A DNA stretch of 64,000 nt from Ophioderma brevispina (Eukaryota > Echinodermata > Ophiuroidea > Amphilepidida > Ophiodermatidae). The translations under genes were made by a program, and so were the position numbers. The stretch's first letter is position 1; each line of letters begins with the position of its first letter. The notes under the pieces were generated by a model that worked only from the letters and a program-made list of their open reading frames with translations, made no database searches and was not told the DNA's origin. This document shows, piece by piece, positions 35,919-48,129 of this stretch. The stretch lies in NCBI GenBank assembly GCA_023653785.1, contig JAMKCH010002913.1:1-64000 (forward strand), given 5' to 3'.

Positions 35919-37958
35919 TTTGAAAAGCCCGGTTGCAAAACAAGTTAGTAACCCTAACCCACCCAAGTTATGTATCCTCCATCAGAAATACCCCATGGAC
36001 AAGTCTGCAGTTGTGATAAAAACAGTCAGTTTTCTTATTGTGCCAGAGTCAGAGGCACTTGTGAAAATGGAAGGGCATAAACATTAAAGACATTTTTACG
36101 TGTCCACCTTTTCCCGGTGGTGGTGGGGTGGCCGGGGGGGGCAATCAAGGACAGACCCTCTTTTTTCTAACTTTGTTGTATACAATGACCCCTGTGCTGC
36201 TGTCTTTTACCTTTAACCCTTTTGAAATCTTCAGATACTCCGTAACCCCAATTTTCTTCTTTCCTGCTATACCCACCATTTTTTCACAAAGTTCATAAAA
36301 GTATCCACTTTTTTAACCAAATTTAATCATCCCAATTCAAAAATTTGCCACACGGCTACTCGCAAATTTTGAACAATTTTAATTTCATGGCCAATTTGAA
36401 CTTCAGTTGTTACCTCAATGGCCCCATTCTAAAGTTACATTACTGAATGACACCCATTCAGGCTGTGGATTGAAGGACCTTAGATATTTTTTGGTACATA
36501 TTTTACATGAAAGGCCCCTACATTTCACCTGATGCCCGAGACACATAACCGTCACTTCAGATAGGCAGTGCCCCCCGGACTTTTAACTGCAGATCATGAC
36601 TGACATTGTTCATAGCCAAATCAAGATCGTTTGTGTAAGGTTAAGGTGCAAATGATATTCACCCACGTTCTCTCTTAATTCGTTAAACGGATTTTGTATT
36701 CAGGTTTGACAAAACCTTTTTGGACTTAAATTTAATTCCGTGTGTAAAAGCTTCTTAAAATTAAGCCCTTTTGATTTCAAATAAACATTATAAATGATGT
36801 TAAAACACGGTTTATAAAAATCATTTAAAAATTTATATTTGAATCTAAAGGAATTGTTTTTAATCCCCAAAAGGTTTGTTACTAAGTCAGTCACCTTAGA
36901 CCTAAAAATTAAATCTAAGGAATTACGAGAGTTGGTTGTTTATCACTAGCTCTTAATCAGGTTAGTACCCTTTAACTTTTAGCGGTAGAGGTTTGCATAC
37001 ATGTTAATTAAAAAATCAAACAAATTTAAATCCCGACCTTTATGTGACATTGAAATTTCTGAAGTGTGCATACTTGTATCGTATTTAAAAGCTTGTTTAT
37101 CATAAAATGGGGTAGTGTCCCTTTAAAACAAGCATTGCACCACTTTCCACCAACTTAGCAATTTTTTCATGCATCAGGTTGAACTGAGCACCTCGAATTG
37201 ACCTAAACACCCTCTCAGATGTGTAGTGTATCTTGGAGTAGGTTCAACATTATTTGAGCCTTTTAGCTTGTGGATCCCCTAGTATGGTATGAATCTATCG
37301 GCAAACACGATATAATGAAATGTCCCTAAATAAAATGTACCGGATGGTTTTCATGGCCATTGGTATCCTTGCGAAAAAAATCCAGATTTATTCCGGACAA
37401 ATGTACACAAACTGACAGCAATCATGGAAGCTACCATGTAATGTTTATTCCCTGTGGTCTATTTACAACGCCGCATGCAGATACCGAAACAAAAGCCAGC
37501 GAAAAAATATATCACGTGATTCAGCCAAGTTTGCACAAGCTTCATCCTTGTGAACTTCGTTGAGACACAAAGGATAGGAGCGAAGTTCGTTCTAGAAATG
37601 TTATTGCAAAAAACTACACTTTTTAAACCTCAGGTGTTTGGAGGAAAAATGTAAGAGGGTGTTTTAGAAATCATTTTGTGATTAACAAAGGTTTTTAGTT
37701 GGCTCTAAAAAAAACACTAAAACAATCCAGTGAAAACGTGGACATTGAAAAGGAGTTGCAATATTGCTATATTTATAGTTTATCGCAGTTGGCATGTAAC
37801 CAATGATCTCACAAATGATTGCTACACAACTATAATTGTATATTAGATGAATGGAGCAAGGGCGGACATCTGGTCTACCGAACACAGTAGCATGCCCAGG
37901 TGTATCCCGGGTGCATGTTTCAGAGACTGCCATCTCATAGGCGCAAATACAATGAGCT
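35919..37958 (+). repeat. Segmental duplication, right copy A'
   Basis: This matches 32978-35109 throughout but carries many 1-3 base indels, giving it a slightly shorter length. It begins directly after the truncated reverse transcriptase, at a junction sharing the short phrase CAGRTTTGAAAAG with the left edge of copy A. It ends in AATGAGCT at 37951-37958, followed by the 8.38-kb insertion. No coding frame is conserved with copy A. Confidence 0.9.
37951..37958 (+). other. Left target-site duplication AATGAGCT
   Basis: AATGAGCT occurs directly before the left inverted terminus of the 37959-46340 element, and again directly after its right end at 46341-46348. It occurs once at the equivalent empty position 35102-35109. 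A duplication of 7 or 8 bases is possible, because the last T could belong to the element. Confidence 0.82.
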
Positions 37959-38299
37959 ATGGTTAGCCAACGCGGTCAATATTAGAATGGACCCGGACGA
38001 ATGGGAGAAAGCCCGGTCGACCGTAAAAAATTTCACGCGGACCGAATCGCCAGCCAATCAGCGATAATAACCACTCGTTTTATTTAATTTCCGGTCGACT
38101 GGGATTGCTAGAAGATTGGCCCGCCTACTTTGCAGTGATCTTTCATTCGACGGGATTGGCATAGACAACCCACTTTAAACTGTTGTGTTCATGTTTAATA
38201 TTTAGTACATTAGTTCGTCGAGTAGTGGCTTGCTAACTTGATTGACATATTGTTATTCTTGTCGCTATAATAACGTGTGTGTATATAATATTATAAACA

Positions 38300-38302
<3 letters not shown>

Positions 38303-38326
<24 letters not shown>
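38303..38326 (+). repeat. Poly-T tract
   Basis: A near-pure run of more than 20 T within an AT-rich stretch inside the 8.38-kb element. It could be the A-tail of a minus-strand retroposed sequence, but no body was recognised beside it. Confidence 0.6.
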
Positions 38327-38331
<5 letters not shown>

Positions 38332-38459
38332 TTTTAATTTTTTTCGCAAATATGGTGAATTAGAAGTTAAAGATAGCTTCACGATATTAGGGAGGATTAA
38401 AGGACAATATCATTACAAGGTTCATCAAAAGAGTAAAATAATTGAAGGAATAGCTTTAA

Positions 38460-38770
38460 ACGAGAAGGATTAAGTCTATAAATCCCATAAGTATTTTGCA
38501 ACTGCAAAATGACTTAAACAAGAAAGAAACGGCAATGTTCAAAGATGGGTTGATCACCATTCACTTTCTGTTGTAGAAAGTAATCCATAAGGCAGAATGA
38601 TAAAAATATCCGTTCTGTCCTTATGGGTTGGTTTCAGTCGAAGCACTTGTATGGGTATATGTAGGGTATAATTAGTAATAGCATTATCTTGTGTGCAAAC
38701 ATGCCAAAAATCTATTTTTGATGATTTTTTGATTTTCTGATTTAGCAATCACTGATAAATGACTAGTTGA
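38460..38770 (+). repeat. Segment related to the piggyBac-like element at 16.0-17.1 kb
   Basis: This stretch matches about 16395-16665 in order. The shared phrases are AGAAA followed by ACGGCA and GTTC, then TCCGTTCTG or its variant with TTAT and GG, then AACATGC, TTTTTGATGATTTTTT and TGATTTAGCAATCACTGATA. No TTAA-flanked termini were found here, so it is a partial copy nested in the larger element. Confidence 0.65.
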
Positions 38771-39198
38771 GGTCAGAAGTGTAAAGGGACACCCCCTAAA
38801 AACATACACGGCCTCCTTGAAATCTAACTGTGCGTTCCTTATTACATACACTGTGGGACGTTGCAGACGGGCCCTAGACAGGATGACGGTTTCATTTCAA
38901 AATATTTTTCACTTAGTTGAAAAGATTAACCACCACGTGGTTTATTCCCAAAGCTTTGTTTGAATTCAGAGTTTTCAGTAAACTAATCTCGCATAAAATC
39001 ACCCATTGACCACTGTAGAAGTATTTGGTCCGATTTCCAGAAAAAATCCTACAGGGGTCCATGTATCTCTTAATGGCGTTAAGTTACAGCAATATGGAGG
39101 AAATAAAATGTTTCGAATATTTCAAAGTCTCCCATATGTTACCAACTTGGCCACACCCCTCACGAGATTCTCGGTCGACCGGGATTAAAATCCGTGTC

Positions 39199-39237
39199 CG
39201 AGTGGGTTATGAACCAATCAAAGTCGAATTCCACTCG
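39199..39237 (+). repeat. Short hairpin with CCAATCAAAGT loop
   Basis: CGAGTGG and CCACTCG close a loop containing CCAATCAAAGT. A sister hairpin in the same orientation is at 45348-45387. A GGTCGACCGGGATT motif lies just upstream and recalls the termini of the enclosing 8.38-kb element. Confidence 0.6.
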
Positions 39238-40794
39238 GTTTGTGTTACTTGGTCTGCCAAGACAGTCGAGGAGCGTTTGTGCGTTAGCCAGATTCAAACA
39301 AGTTAAATGGACATCAAAATTATAAAGACATCAACCATGTGGTTTTTGATTAGCAGAGCAAACTTTGAACTATTCAAGCTTTAATGCATAGCGTTACAAA
39401 AGACCTAAATGAAAACCAGGTGCTGGCTGTAAAGAGTTCCAACCTTTTGTGGAGTCAAGAGAAAACAAACGACATTGAATATAGGACCAACCTAATTGAA
39501 GGAGGTCATTCGTGATCCAAACTCCATCTCAGACTTGCATAAAAATTAAAGCAGTTTTTTCATATCTGAACCGCTTCAGTGTCCAAAAGTAGAGTGGTGG
39601 CTTTGAATATTAACTTAATTGATTGAGTCTGGTTTATTAAAAGTATCAAGAATTACAACTTCAATAAATAACAACTTCAATTTATTACAACTTCGATAAG
39701 TCAAATAAATTACATCAACAGTGTAAAATGAGTAATTGTTATTACGTTGTGTATCAATTCCGTAACTTTGTTATATATGTTTGGTTACATTTCTCAAATG
39801 AAAATAAGTTACGGGTACCTATGAAAATCTTAAACCTTTATGTTTTTAATTTTTGGCGTATACAAAATTATTTAATGAGTATTTACGATTAATCATTGAG
39901 TCATTAACATAAACGAAGCCCAGGATTATTTTATTTTTAGCGAAAACCCGCCTTAGGAGCCCAAATAGAATAAGCTGCTATATAATCTCTGCTATTAATA
40001 GCGCATTAAAATATTACCGACTGTATCAAACACCCAATTTATTGCTTGATAATTTAATCTATGTTCAACTTACAATACCTGCCAGTAGTTAGCATTAGTG
40101 AATCCAGTAGGTATGCTCCAACCCGGGAGGGGGGGTCACCTGGAAAAACGACAATACGGGTATGTGCAATGGGCGTCACTCTGGTGGGGGCGAGGGGTAC
40201 ATCCTCCCCCTCCCCCACACACACGCGTTTTTTAGGGTGGCGACCAATATCAAATGTCCCCTGATTTGTACTAAGGCCTACCGCCCGCTTTACTAATGGA
40301 GAGAGTTCCCCAACCCCTGCGACAATGATGCTTACTTACGTTGGCAAATGCTGTAACCCATCAATCAATTTCCAAAAATTTTACGCGCTAGCTACGCGCG
40401 GTACCTAGATAAATGATAATACATGACAAACCGCCCGACCATGGTCAACATAATGTTGCTGTTTTCCTATTATTTTATTTGTTGATTTCAATATGATTAG
40501 CCAACAAACCGTTCTATGGATTCCTTTTCTCCTTTTACGACCCTTTAGGTGTCAGCATATTTTAAGAATTTACAGCTGTATTAAAATGTAATGTTTTTTT
40601 AGAGATTGTAGGTGATTTCATATGTAGAAAAAAAAGGCCAATCTAAGATCTTTATAACATAAACGCCTATAGTCATGGTACCAAATATAGATTTTTCATG
40701 TTTAATAGAAAGAGCATACCTTGAAATATCTTCTCAAGGGATTTAATGTCCGGAAGATATTAACATTTTTATGACAGGTGTTATGCACAAATAA

Positions 40795-40895
40795 CGGGAT
40801 ATTTGTTGAGAAATAGGGGTGGAGGGGGAAATGGGGGGTGTTAGGGTAGGGGAAAGGGGTGTTAGGTAGGGAGGATAGGGTGGTGGGGGATGGGT
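40795..40895 (+). other. G-rich tract with quadruplex potential
   Basis: Repeated G3 to G6 runs separated by T, A or TTA spacers lie on the plus strand. No gene overlaps except a Pro-rich minus-strand frame that simply mirrors the tract. Confidence 0.55.
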
Positions 40896-43695
40896 ATACA
40901 TTCTAACGCTTTTAACACATTTAATGTATAAACGCGAATCTATGGGATCTTGAATTTTAAAGTTTAATACAGTGTGTATCAAAAAAAAATTGTGCATGAA
41001 GAAGAAACACAAAATTTGACTATTACCTATTTAAAAAAGTTGATGTTTTCGAATTGGCATATTTCGACTTTCTATGCTGAAAACTTTGAGGAAGAAATGA
41101 AGCAGATAGGATAGATTTTGTAGGCTAAACCATTTTACCCCATTCCAATGGATTTAAGCTGGGGTGCAGTGTGAATATGGTGGACAAATCTTTATGATTT
41201 TTGCTGATAAATTGCAGAAAAAAAAAAAAAAAAAAATCAGATTCAGTGAATTAATTGATAATCAGGGCATGACGCAATAACTTTAATACATCATATAATT
41301 TATTTTAAACATGGAAGCTTCAAAAAAGTCAATTATCACTTGGTCTAGATAGTGAAAACAAGATCTTTTTAATAACTTTTATTCTTAATTTAAAACTATT
41401 TTAACTTCAAGTGGATTCCATTGTCAAAGATGATTAACTTTGAAGATAATTCTGGAAGTTCAATGGTGAACAAACGGTGAAGGAAGTCTTCATTGAAAAC
41501 TAAGACAAAAGACATAATATAATAGTTTCTTTGCCAAGCTCAACAAGCCCTAGATAATAACGTTTAAGCGTTTACGTTTGAAACTTGACTTGTGGACTGG
41601 CAAGAGCAGTATCAAAGTGGTCTGTTACATGTAGAACAGTATCATTAAGTGTGAATATTGTTATGCAAAAAGCTCTTATCCAAAGTATTATCTGTTTAAA
41701 TTGTTTTTAAAACATGTCATTGATCATTGAAAGATTAATCTGATCAAGTCGTTCGGTGCAATTACTTTTATTCAAGAACTCTCATCCCAAATCTTTTTCA
41801 AATCGGTGTATAACATGCTGTTACTCCCAAATTAAATTTTCTTGATCGATCCATATATTTTGCAAACCACCCCAAATATTTTGTGCAAACATTGTTGAAG
41901 AAAAACTTTACGGCTTCTATTGTTATTGTTTTGAGAGAGAGAAGTTTTGTTATATTTTTAACATACCAGTGCCACAACTACTTTTCATTGGCCAATATGA
42001 GTGAGGTATATATTCGTTTGCATAAACTGTGGTTTTTATTTTAATGTGTGAACGACAGTGGAATGAGAGATAATGAGAAGGTGTACAAAAACTATTCAAG
42101 CGATTCTTTTATTTTTAAGAATGTTGTAAGTAAAACATGAGTATTACGATTATGTCGGAAAAATTACGGTTGACTGAAGTATGTCGGTTCAGGGTCAACC
42201 AGGATTCATGCACAATTTTGGATCACGTAGAAAACCTTTTCTAAGCGATTTCTAACTGTCCGGGTACGATGTTTAAATTTTTATGGCGGGTTTTATGCAA
42301 AAACACTTATAAAAGATGTGACCATGTCCTCAGTATTAAAAGTCAACTGTGCAACCACGGGAGTAAAGGCATCAGAGAGAAGTAATCAGCAGCTCTTTTT
42401 ATAGGAAAGAGTTTAAATCGAACATTTTCAAAAAAACGGTGCCTCCATCGAACGGAGATTTAAGAAACGTTGTCCATATCAGAAGCATTTTAAGTTTAAC
42501 CTCTAATTCAAATTGTTCATATCAAAATTTCATTTAAAATGTGTTTGGAAAGTAAATATTTGGCAGGAGTTTCGTTACAACATAAAAGCTGATGCCGGGC
42601 AGGTGGTGGCTGGGGGAGGTGGGAGAACCCCACCCCCCCCCCAAGATTTCAAAAATAATTCAGGAAAAAAACAGGGGTGTTAAAGCAAAATAAAATAAAA
42701 GGGATTTTAACCTATATGTCTTAATCTTGTAAGGTTTTGCCCCCTATGATGGTTTTGCCCCTCCTACGTTTACCCTGGCGCCCGCCCATGTGACTCATTG
42801 GCATCCATGGGCCAAAAATACTTAAAACGTGGAGTATACTTGCTAAAAAAAGGAATTCATACAAACGACTGGAAAATAATGTACTTTGGGAGAATAATGG
42901 CTATTCCAGAAATTATTCCCACCCCAGTGAAAGTGGGAAAGGGGGGAAATTTCCCACACTTCCTTTCTCCAAAAAATGCTTGGACTTCCCATCTGAATCC
43001 ATGAATGAGAATTCCCACAATGAAAAATCGTCTAAAAACACAAATCCCATATTCCAACTTGTTTAATTGAACAAGATCCCTGAATAGAATAAGTAAAAGA
43101 GTAGTTAACCAACCCAAGATGACTCTGGGAATTTCATGACTTTACTGCTGGCCCCACTGAAAAGTAAATCACACTTCCATAAGAATACTATCACTAGATG
43201 TTTGTTCCCCTTTCGTTCTCTTTGGTCAAAACCACCCCCAGAAATGAAATGATGAACAAGTGGTTTGTCAAAAACAGCTTGGGAATTTCAATAGTCATTT
43301 CGAATGTGAAATTGTCATATTTTGGGGTGTTGGATAATTTTTGGAAGAGCCCCAATGTATAGATTTGTCGTGTGATAAACTGCTAAATTTACAGTTTGTT
43401 GGCAAAATTACATTGGAAACCGACCCAGAAAGGGTATCGTTTTAACCCCAAATTACAGTATTTTGTTGTTAGAATGATTGGCAGTACTTTTACATTCCTT
43501 TTACTCTATAGTACTTCAACGGTGGGGTGATCCGATCGAAAAACCGTGTACCCCCGATTTACACCAACAAATTGAACAGTGGTATCTTTAGAAGAAAGTT
43601 CGTGTTTTTCATATACCTCAATGCATATTTAAGGTCCAAAAAAGATTTGTGGGATGTTTGAAAAAAACGTCTCTAAATGTTTATGTAACCACATT

Positions 43696-43722
43696 AACAC
43701 ACACACACACACCACACACACT
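43696..43722 (+). repeat. CA microsatellite
   Basis: A short run of CA dinucleotides with one interruption, inside the 8.38-kb element. Confidence 0.85.
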
Positions 43723-44357
43723 GTCCTTATTGGCCAACGTGTACGTTCGTCTATCGGAAACTAGCCAAACGGCGGACCGATCAAAGTCAAATTTGCAATC
43801 AGTTTTTGATTATATATTTCCACATGAGGAAAAACATCATATAAACCGGGATTGGATCGTGATGGGTCACCCCATGTATAATGAGTTTAATAGTTGTATT
43901 ACTTTGATTTGACATTATTGTAAAATTCACATGTTAATTTTGTTGACCATATAGGCCATGAAAAATGTACCCTAAAAACCGGTATTTTGCGATTTTCACA
44001 GGCCCAATTACTGCATACCATTTACAGAATTATATTGCAAATTCAAAGCTATTTTTCACAAGTTACAACAACTTTAGCTGTTTATACCGAAAAAATGATT
44101 GATCGTGAACGTTGTTGGTTTATAGTGAAGTTAACTTGTTTTCATGCTTTGCTGGGCACCAAATTACCACTAGAGTTAACCTCACAGGGTCAGAGATTCC
44201 AAATGTTCTTAAGCCCGGTGGAGACATTCATTCATCAACATGCATGTGCCCCACCCTTGAAAGCTATGAATAGGTGTACGTTTTCATTGTTCTCACAGCT
44301 TAGGGACTTGCTCTATTTATGGTAGGGATGATGTAAACCACCCGAATTTCGGCCAAT

Positions 44358-44394
44358 CCCCCCCCCCCCCCCCTCCCACCCCCCCCCCCCCCCA
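44358..44394 (+). repeat. C-rich homopolymer tract
   Basis: Two long C runs are separated by TCCCA. This is also the source of the Gly-rich minus-strand frames nearby, which are not genes. Confidence 0.85.
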
Positions 44395-45347
44395 CATTTC
44401 TGAGTATAAACACTGACCGAAAATCATCACGCGCTTTTTTTTTATTTTGCTCCAGTTTTTTAAAATTGGAAAGGATGACGTTGGACAAAAAACTATCACT
44501 TTGAGAACTCTATATTTACTTTCATCAAACTTATACAAACTCGCAAAAAGACTTGGAACAACCCCGTGCTGTCTTAGTGCAATCAAGCGGAAAACGTTGC
44601 TGATGGAGTGAATATAAAAACTATTCTCCAAACTCCAAGGGAAAGCGGCATTCGATGAAGTGGAGATTTGCTTTACCCTCCCCCTCCCATCAGAAACAAT
44701 GTGAGACCTTCACAACACATGAAAACGTTGGCTCTGAACAAATTGTACATTTATTTAACACCCGATGAGTTAAGTGTCCAAGACGTTCTAGCTTCTTAAA
44801 AAAGCATTGCCAACTTGTGAAGTGTTTTTTTTCTGAAAAAGTTATCAAGACAGTTTGCATATCGCTCTAGGTTAATAAGTTTTTTTAATGTTCATATGTG
44901 GCTCACAGTTCCATTTGGACTCTCAACTGTTCTAGATTTCCTTTATTAGGTTGACCTTGCCTTCCAAAATTCTCAGCGTTATCTACTAAGACTTAATACG
45001 CATTCTTCATTGCTTGGCCAAAATTAAAATTTATTTAGTCTTAGTGGCTTTGATATAATAACTTTTAAACGAGAAACAGTACTAAGATTGATTGAGGTAT
45101 CGAGTTGGTGGATCTTCGCTTTGCTGGCTGACCAATTTCGTGGGTGAACGTTCGCGGTCGACGCGTGTCACTTCTAGATAATTAACCGTTCAGTGTTATT
45201 TTATGTTGCATATGCTTATTTATGCTAGTAGCTTTCATGTATTCAACGTTCGTTTTTCCCTGCAAAGTTTTTAAAAATGGTGATTGAACTATCACCATGG
45301 CCCATTGTATCATCTCTGAAATGCAGTTCGAACCGGAATCATCTATT

Positions 45348-45387
45348 CGAGTGGTTTTTTAGCCAATCAAAGTAAAGAACCCACTCG
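45348..45387 (+). repeat. Short hairpin, sister of 39199-39237
   Basis: CGAGTGG and CCACTCG flank a loop with CCAATCAAAGT. Same arm sequence and same orientation as the left hairpin. Confidence 0.6.
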
Positions 45388-46340
45388 TCGATTTCACTTG
45401 AAGCCGCCCAGTACGACAAAAGAAACAGGCTTAGTGTGTCACGCTGTAGTGATTTGGTGTACAATCTGTCATAATTATTTGTCCACCCAATTAGCTCCCA
45501 CTGGGCACAAGTATATACTAATGCCTAATGGGGGGCATGAACCCCATTCGCCACTCCACGCATTGTTGTGTGTAGTATGTTAATTCATCAGCTTTCATAT
45601 TTCATTGCATTGCACATAATGGCCATGTCGTATACGAGGTGAGTATTAAGTACATACAAAGAAGTTGACATAAAATTAGGGAACATGGTTTGTTTTCATT
45701 GTTAAACTAGGAACCTTTAACCCAAGATTATAGTAAAGCTAAGCAGGTAAAGCCATCTAAAATATTTACTGAACTTCTGTTTACGTCAAAAAAAAAAAAA
45801 CCCCCCAAATGGATTGTCTTTGCATTGAGAGGCCTGGGCTAGACCGTACCCGACAATTTCGGTGTACCATTCACATTCTGCTACCATACCGGACCCATTA
45901 CATTCTCAATTGTTTCTGAAGTATGATTTTACACAAGTTGTCGGAGCCTTTTATCCAATGGGATGACCAACAGAACTGACGATCAAGTAGGTAATAGTAC
46001 CGTATCTAATTGTGCACGACACTACATTAGGCAAGGCACACGTCACCAATTGCTTCTCCCCACTTGTGTGCTGTACCATTAACACGACATATTAGTTAAG
46101 TGAGGGACGCGACTCTCTTTCATGGGAATATGGTAGGCGGTCATAAATGTCCCGGTTGGATGGGCATTATTCCAAAGAAGGCGGTCCAACTTCATCAGAC
46201 CCGGTTCGAGCGGCAGGTAGAAATCCGAATGCTGTTCGAATTCTGATTGCTGAAAGTACTTCCGGTTCGTTTTCCCCGGTCGACCGAGACTTTTTCCCAT
46301 CGTCCGGTCCATTCGAATTAATGACCACTTGGTAACCATA

Positions 46341-46538
46341 AATGAGCTCACAGCAGGGGACTGTAGGGTAAGAGTGTGCGCTTCCGGATATTTAAATTGG
46401 AATTTTTGCTATACACAGACCTTTTTAGGCAGTGATAATCCATAAAATTGATGGAAGCACTTCCACCCCCCTATAGGCTGGTAAATATGTGATATGACCT
46501 GGAAAAAAATTGCAATAGGATTTTTTTCACCACAATGC
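46341..46538 (+). repeat. Repeat R, copy 2 (5' part), starting with the right AATGAGCT
   Basis: This starts with the right target duplication AATGAGCT (46341-46348). It then follows copy 1 at 35110-35299, including CCATAAAATTGATGGAAGCA, TATAGGCTGGTAAATATGTG and TTGCAATAGGATTTTTTTC, to CACCACAATG. The LINE follows at 46539. Confidence 0.87.
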
Positions 46539-48129
46539 TAAGGTTATTAATTTGCTCACTTACTTCAGGTATTTTTCCTAGCAATTTAATTTTTAAAGCA
46601 TGCCATTATAAATCCTCTCATAAAGAAACAGTTCTTAACCCCAATGTACTAAAGAACTATAGACCTGTGGCTAAATTAAGTTATGTCTAAAAATTATCGA
46701 GAAACATATGGTAAATTCTATTCAATGCGCATATGATCAAGTATAATTTGGGTGATGAATACCAAATCTGCTTTGTGCTACCCGTAGTACAGAGACTGCA
46801 TCACTTAAGGTTAAAGATGTAATTATGAACCCATATGCACAATCAACAAGGTGTTTTTTGTTATGTTAGATTTAAGTGCCGCATTCGAGGACTATAAATC
46901 ACAATTCTTTTTAGCAGTTGGAGAGCGAGATTGGAATAACAGGAAATGCGCTTATTTGGTTAAGTACGATTTACCGGAAGAAGACTTCGGTTTGATAAAT
47001 GACCAGTTTCTGACTCACCGTGGGGCATGGAGTATGGGCTACGCAAGGCTCAAATGGTCGGACGAAGTCTTTACTATCTACACATTCAAATGGTCGAATA
47101 ATAAAGCAACATAATCTGTCTTATCACATTACGCAGATATATTCAAAGATTTTACTAGCTTCATACCATCAGATTCATCATCAATTCAGTCTGCATTGTC
47201 TGCACTGAACTATGCATAAGAGATATCAGCATTTTGGATGACAGAAAATATGTTGAAACTTAACTCTGATAAAACTGCATTTCAAAAAAAATCCTGCCCC
47301 TATGTCCATCTCAAATAGGTGATTGAACATGATTTCCCCTTCAGAGAAACATAGACCAATTTGGGTGTATTTTTGATGACACGATGTCAGGTTCAGACTA
47401 TGTAACATCACATCATCTAATCTACTTATCTTCGGAACATCACTAGAATACGTCGCTTATGGATCGGACACCATGAGCAAGCAACATTTATTCGTTCTCT
47501 CATATTATCAAGATTGGACTACCGGTATAACGCCCTTTTACTCGGAGCTAACGTCTCTTCCATCAACAGACTGCAAAGTTTCAAAATATTGTGAGCCAAA
47601 CTGATTTTTGGTGCCGCGAAAAAAGATCATGCCACCCATTTTTGAAAAAACTTCATTGGTGTGCCTGTGAAATAGCCGTATCTTATTTAAAAATTCTGCT
47701 TTACATTATGTGTAATGCCTGATGGACCGCACCGGACTACTTTATCTTGCTTTTGCATATCAACCATATACTCAATCTCGTCCTGGACTCCGTTCTGCAC
47801 TTGATACCACACGCCGTGCTCAGCCCAACTACTCATACTTCGAAATTATTTGGTCAGCCCCAACAAGGCTTTCTGCACTAGCTGCCCAGGCATATGGAAC
47901 GAATTAAAACCTCATCACTCATTCGCTCATTCCAACTCACTGTATACTTTTAAAAAATTACTTAAAAAATCACATCTTTCCATCACTATCTTGCTCATAT
48001 TCATTTAGTTTTAAATATTTTGTCTTTTATCTCGTTTTTTTCGATGTTGTGGTGTGGTTTCATATGCCCGTGAATCTTTATGACAGGCGTTTATAAATCC
48101 CCGTTGTATGTATTTATGTCTGTATGACT
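46539..48129 (+). pseudogene. CR1/L2-like LINE 3' part, copy 2 (5'-truncated, frameshifted)
   Basis: This is the same element as 35300-35918 but running through to its 3' end. Reverse transcriptase motifs can be followed from the TSGIFP-like start through LDLSAAF and the YADD region (47128-47140, damaged by two missing bases). They continue to the thumb, with SSIQSALSALNY, MTENMLKLNSDKT and a SLILSRLDYRNALLLG-like block, and to the C-terminal FKKLLKKS near 47952. Frames change at least ten times through 1-base indels. It has no endonuclease or 5' end. Repeat R resumes at about 48130 with GCATTTCTATAAG, which fixes the 3' boundary by comparison with the LINE-free R copy near 52729. No clear target duplication is seen. 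Confidence 0.87.

Larger units (their letters stand above)
37959..46340. mobile_element. 8.38-kb TIR element interrupting the segmental duplication
   Basis: The left end reads ATGGTTAGCCAACGCGGTCA. The right end read inward is ATGGTTACCAAGTGGTCATT. Both continue through GAATGGACC, GGACG-ATGGG and CGGTCGACCG, giving about 65 bp of inverted terminus at roughly 80 percent identity by eye. AATGAGCT flanks it on both sides. The matching junction between copy A and repeat R at 35102-35109 has no insert. An 8-bp target duplication fits hAT, P, Merlin or Mutator-like families, and the terminal bases do not decide. No transposase is recognised inside, so it is probably non-autonomous or gutted. It contains a piggyBac-related segment, two hairpins and simple repeats. 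Confidence 0.82.

Noticed and set aside
43522..43873. Possible MITE with TGGGGTGA-type inverted ends
   Set aside because: Only about ten terminal bases match and no target duplication or second copy was seen. Too weak to list.
43987..44325. A 112-codon frame inside the 8.38-kb element as a candidate transposase
   Set aside because: No DDE/D-like motif pattern, zinc finger or dimerisation motif is recognisable, and flanking frames do not extend it.
46079..46351. A 90-codon minus-strand frame at the right end of the 8.38-kb element
   Set aside because: It runs into the terminal inverted repeat and target duplication. The left terminus has no equivalent frame and no transposase motif is seen.
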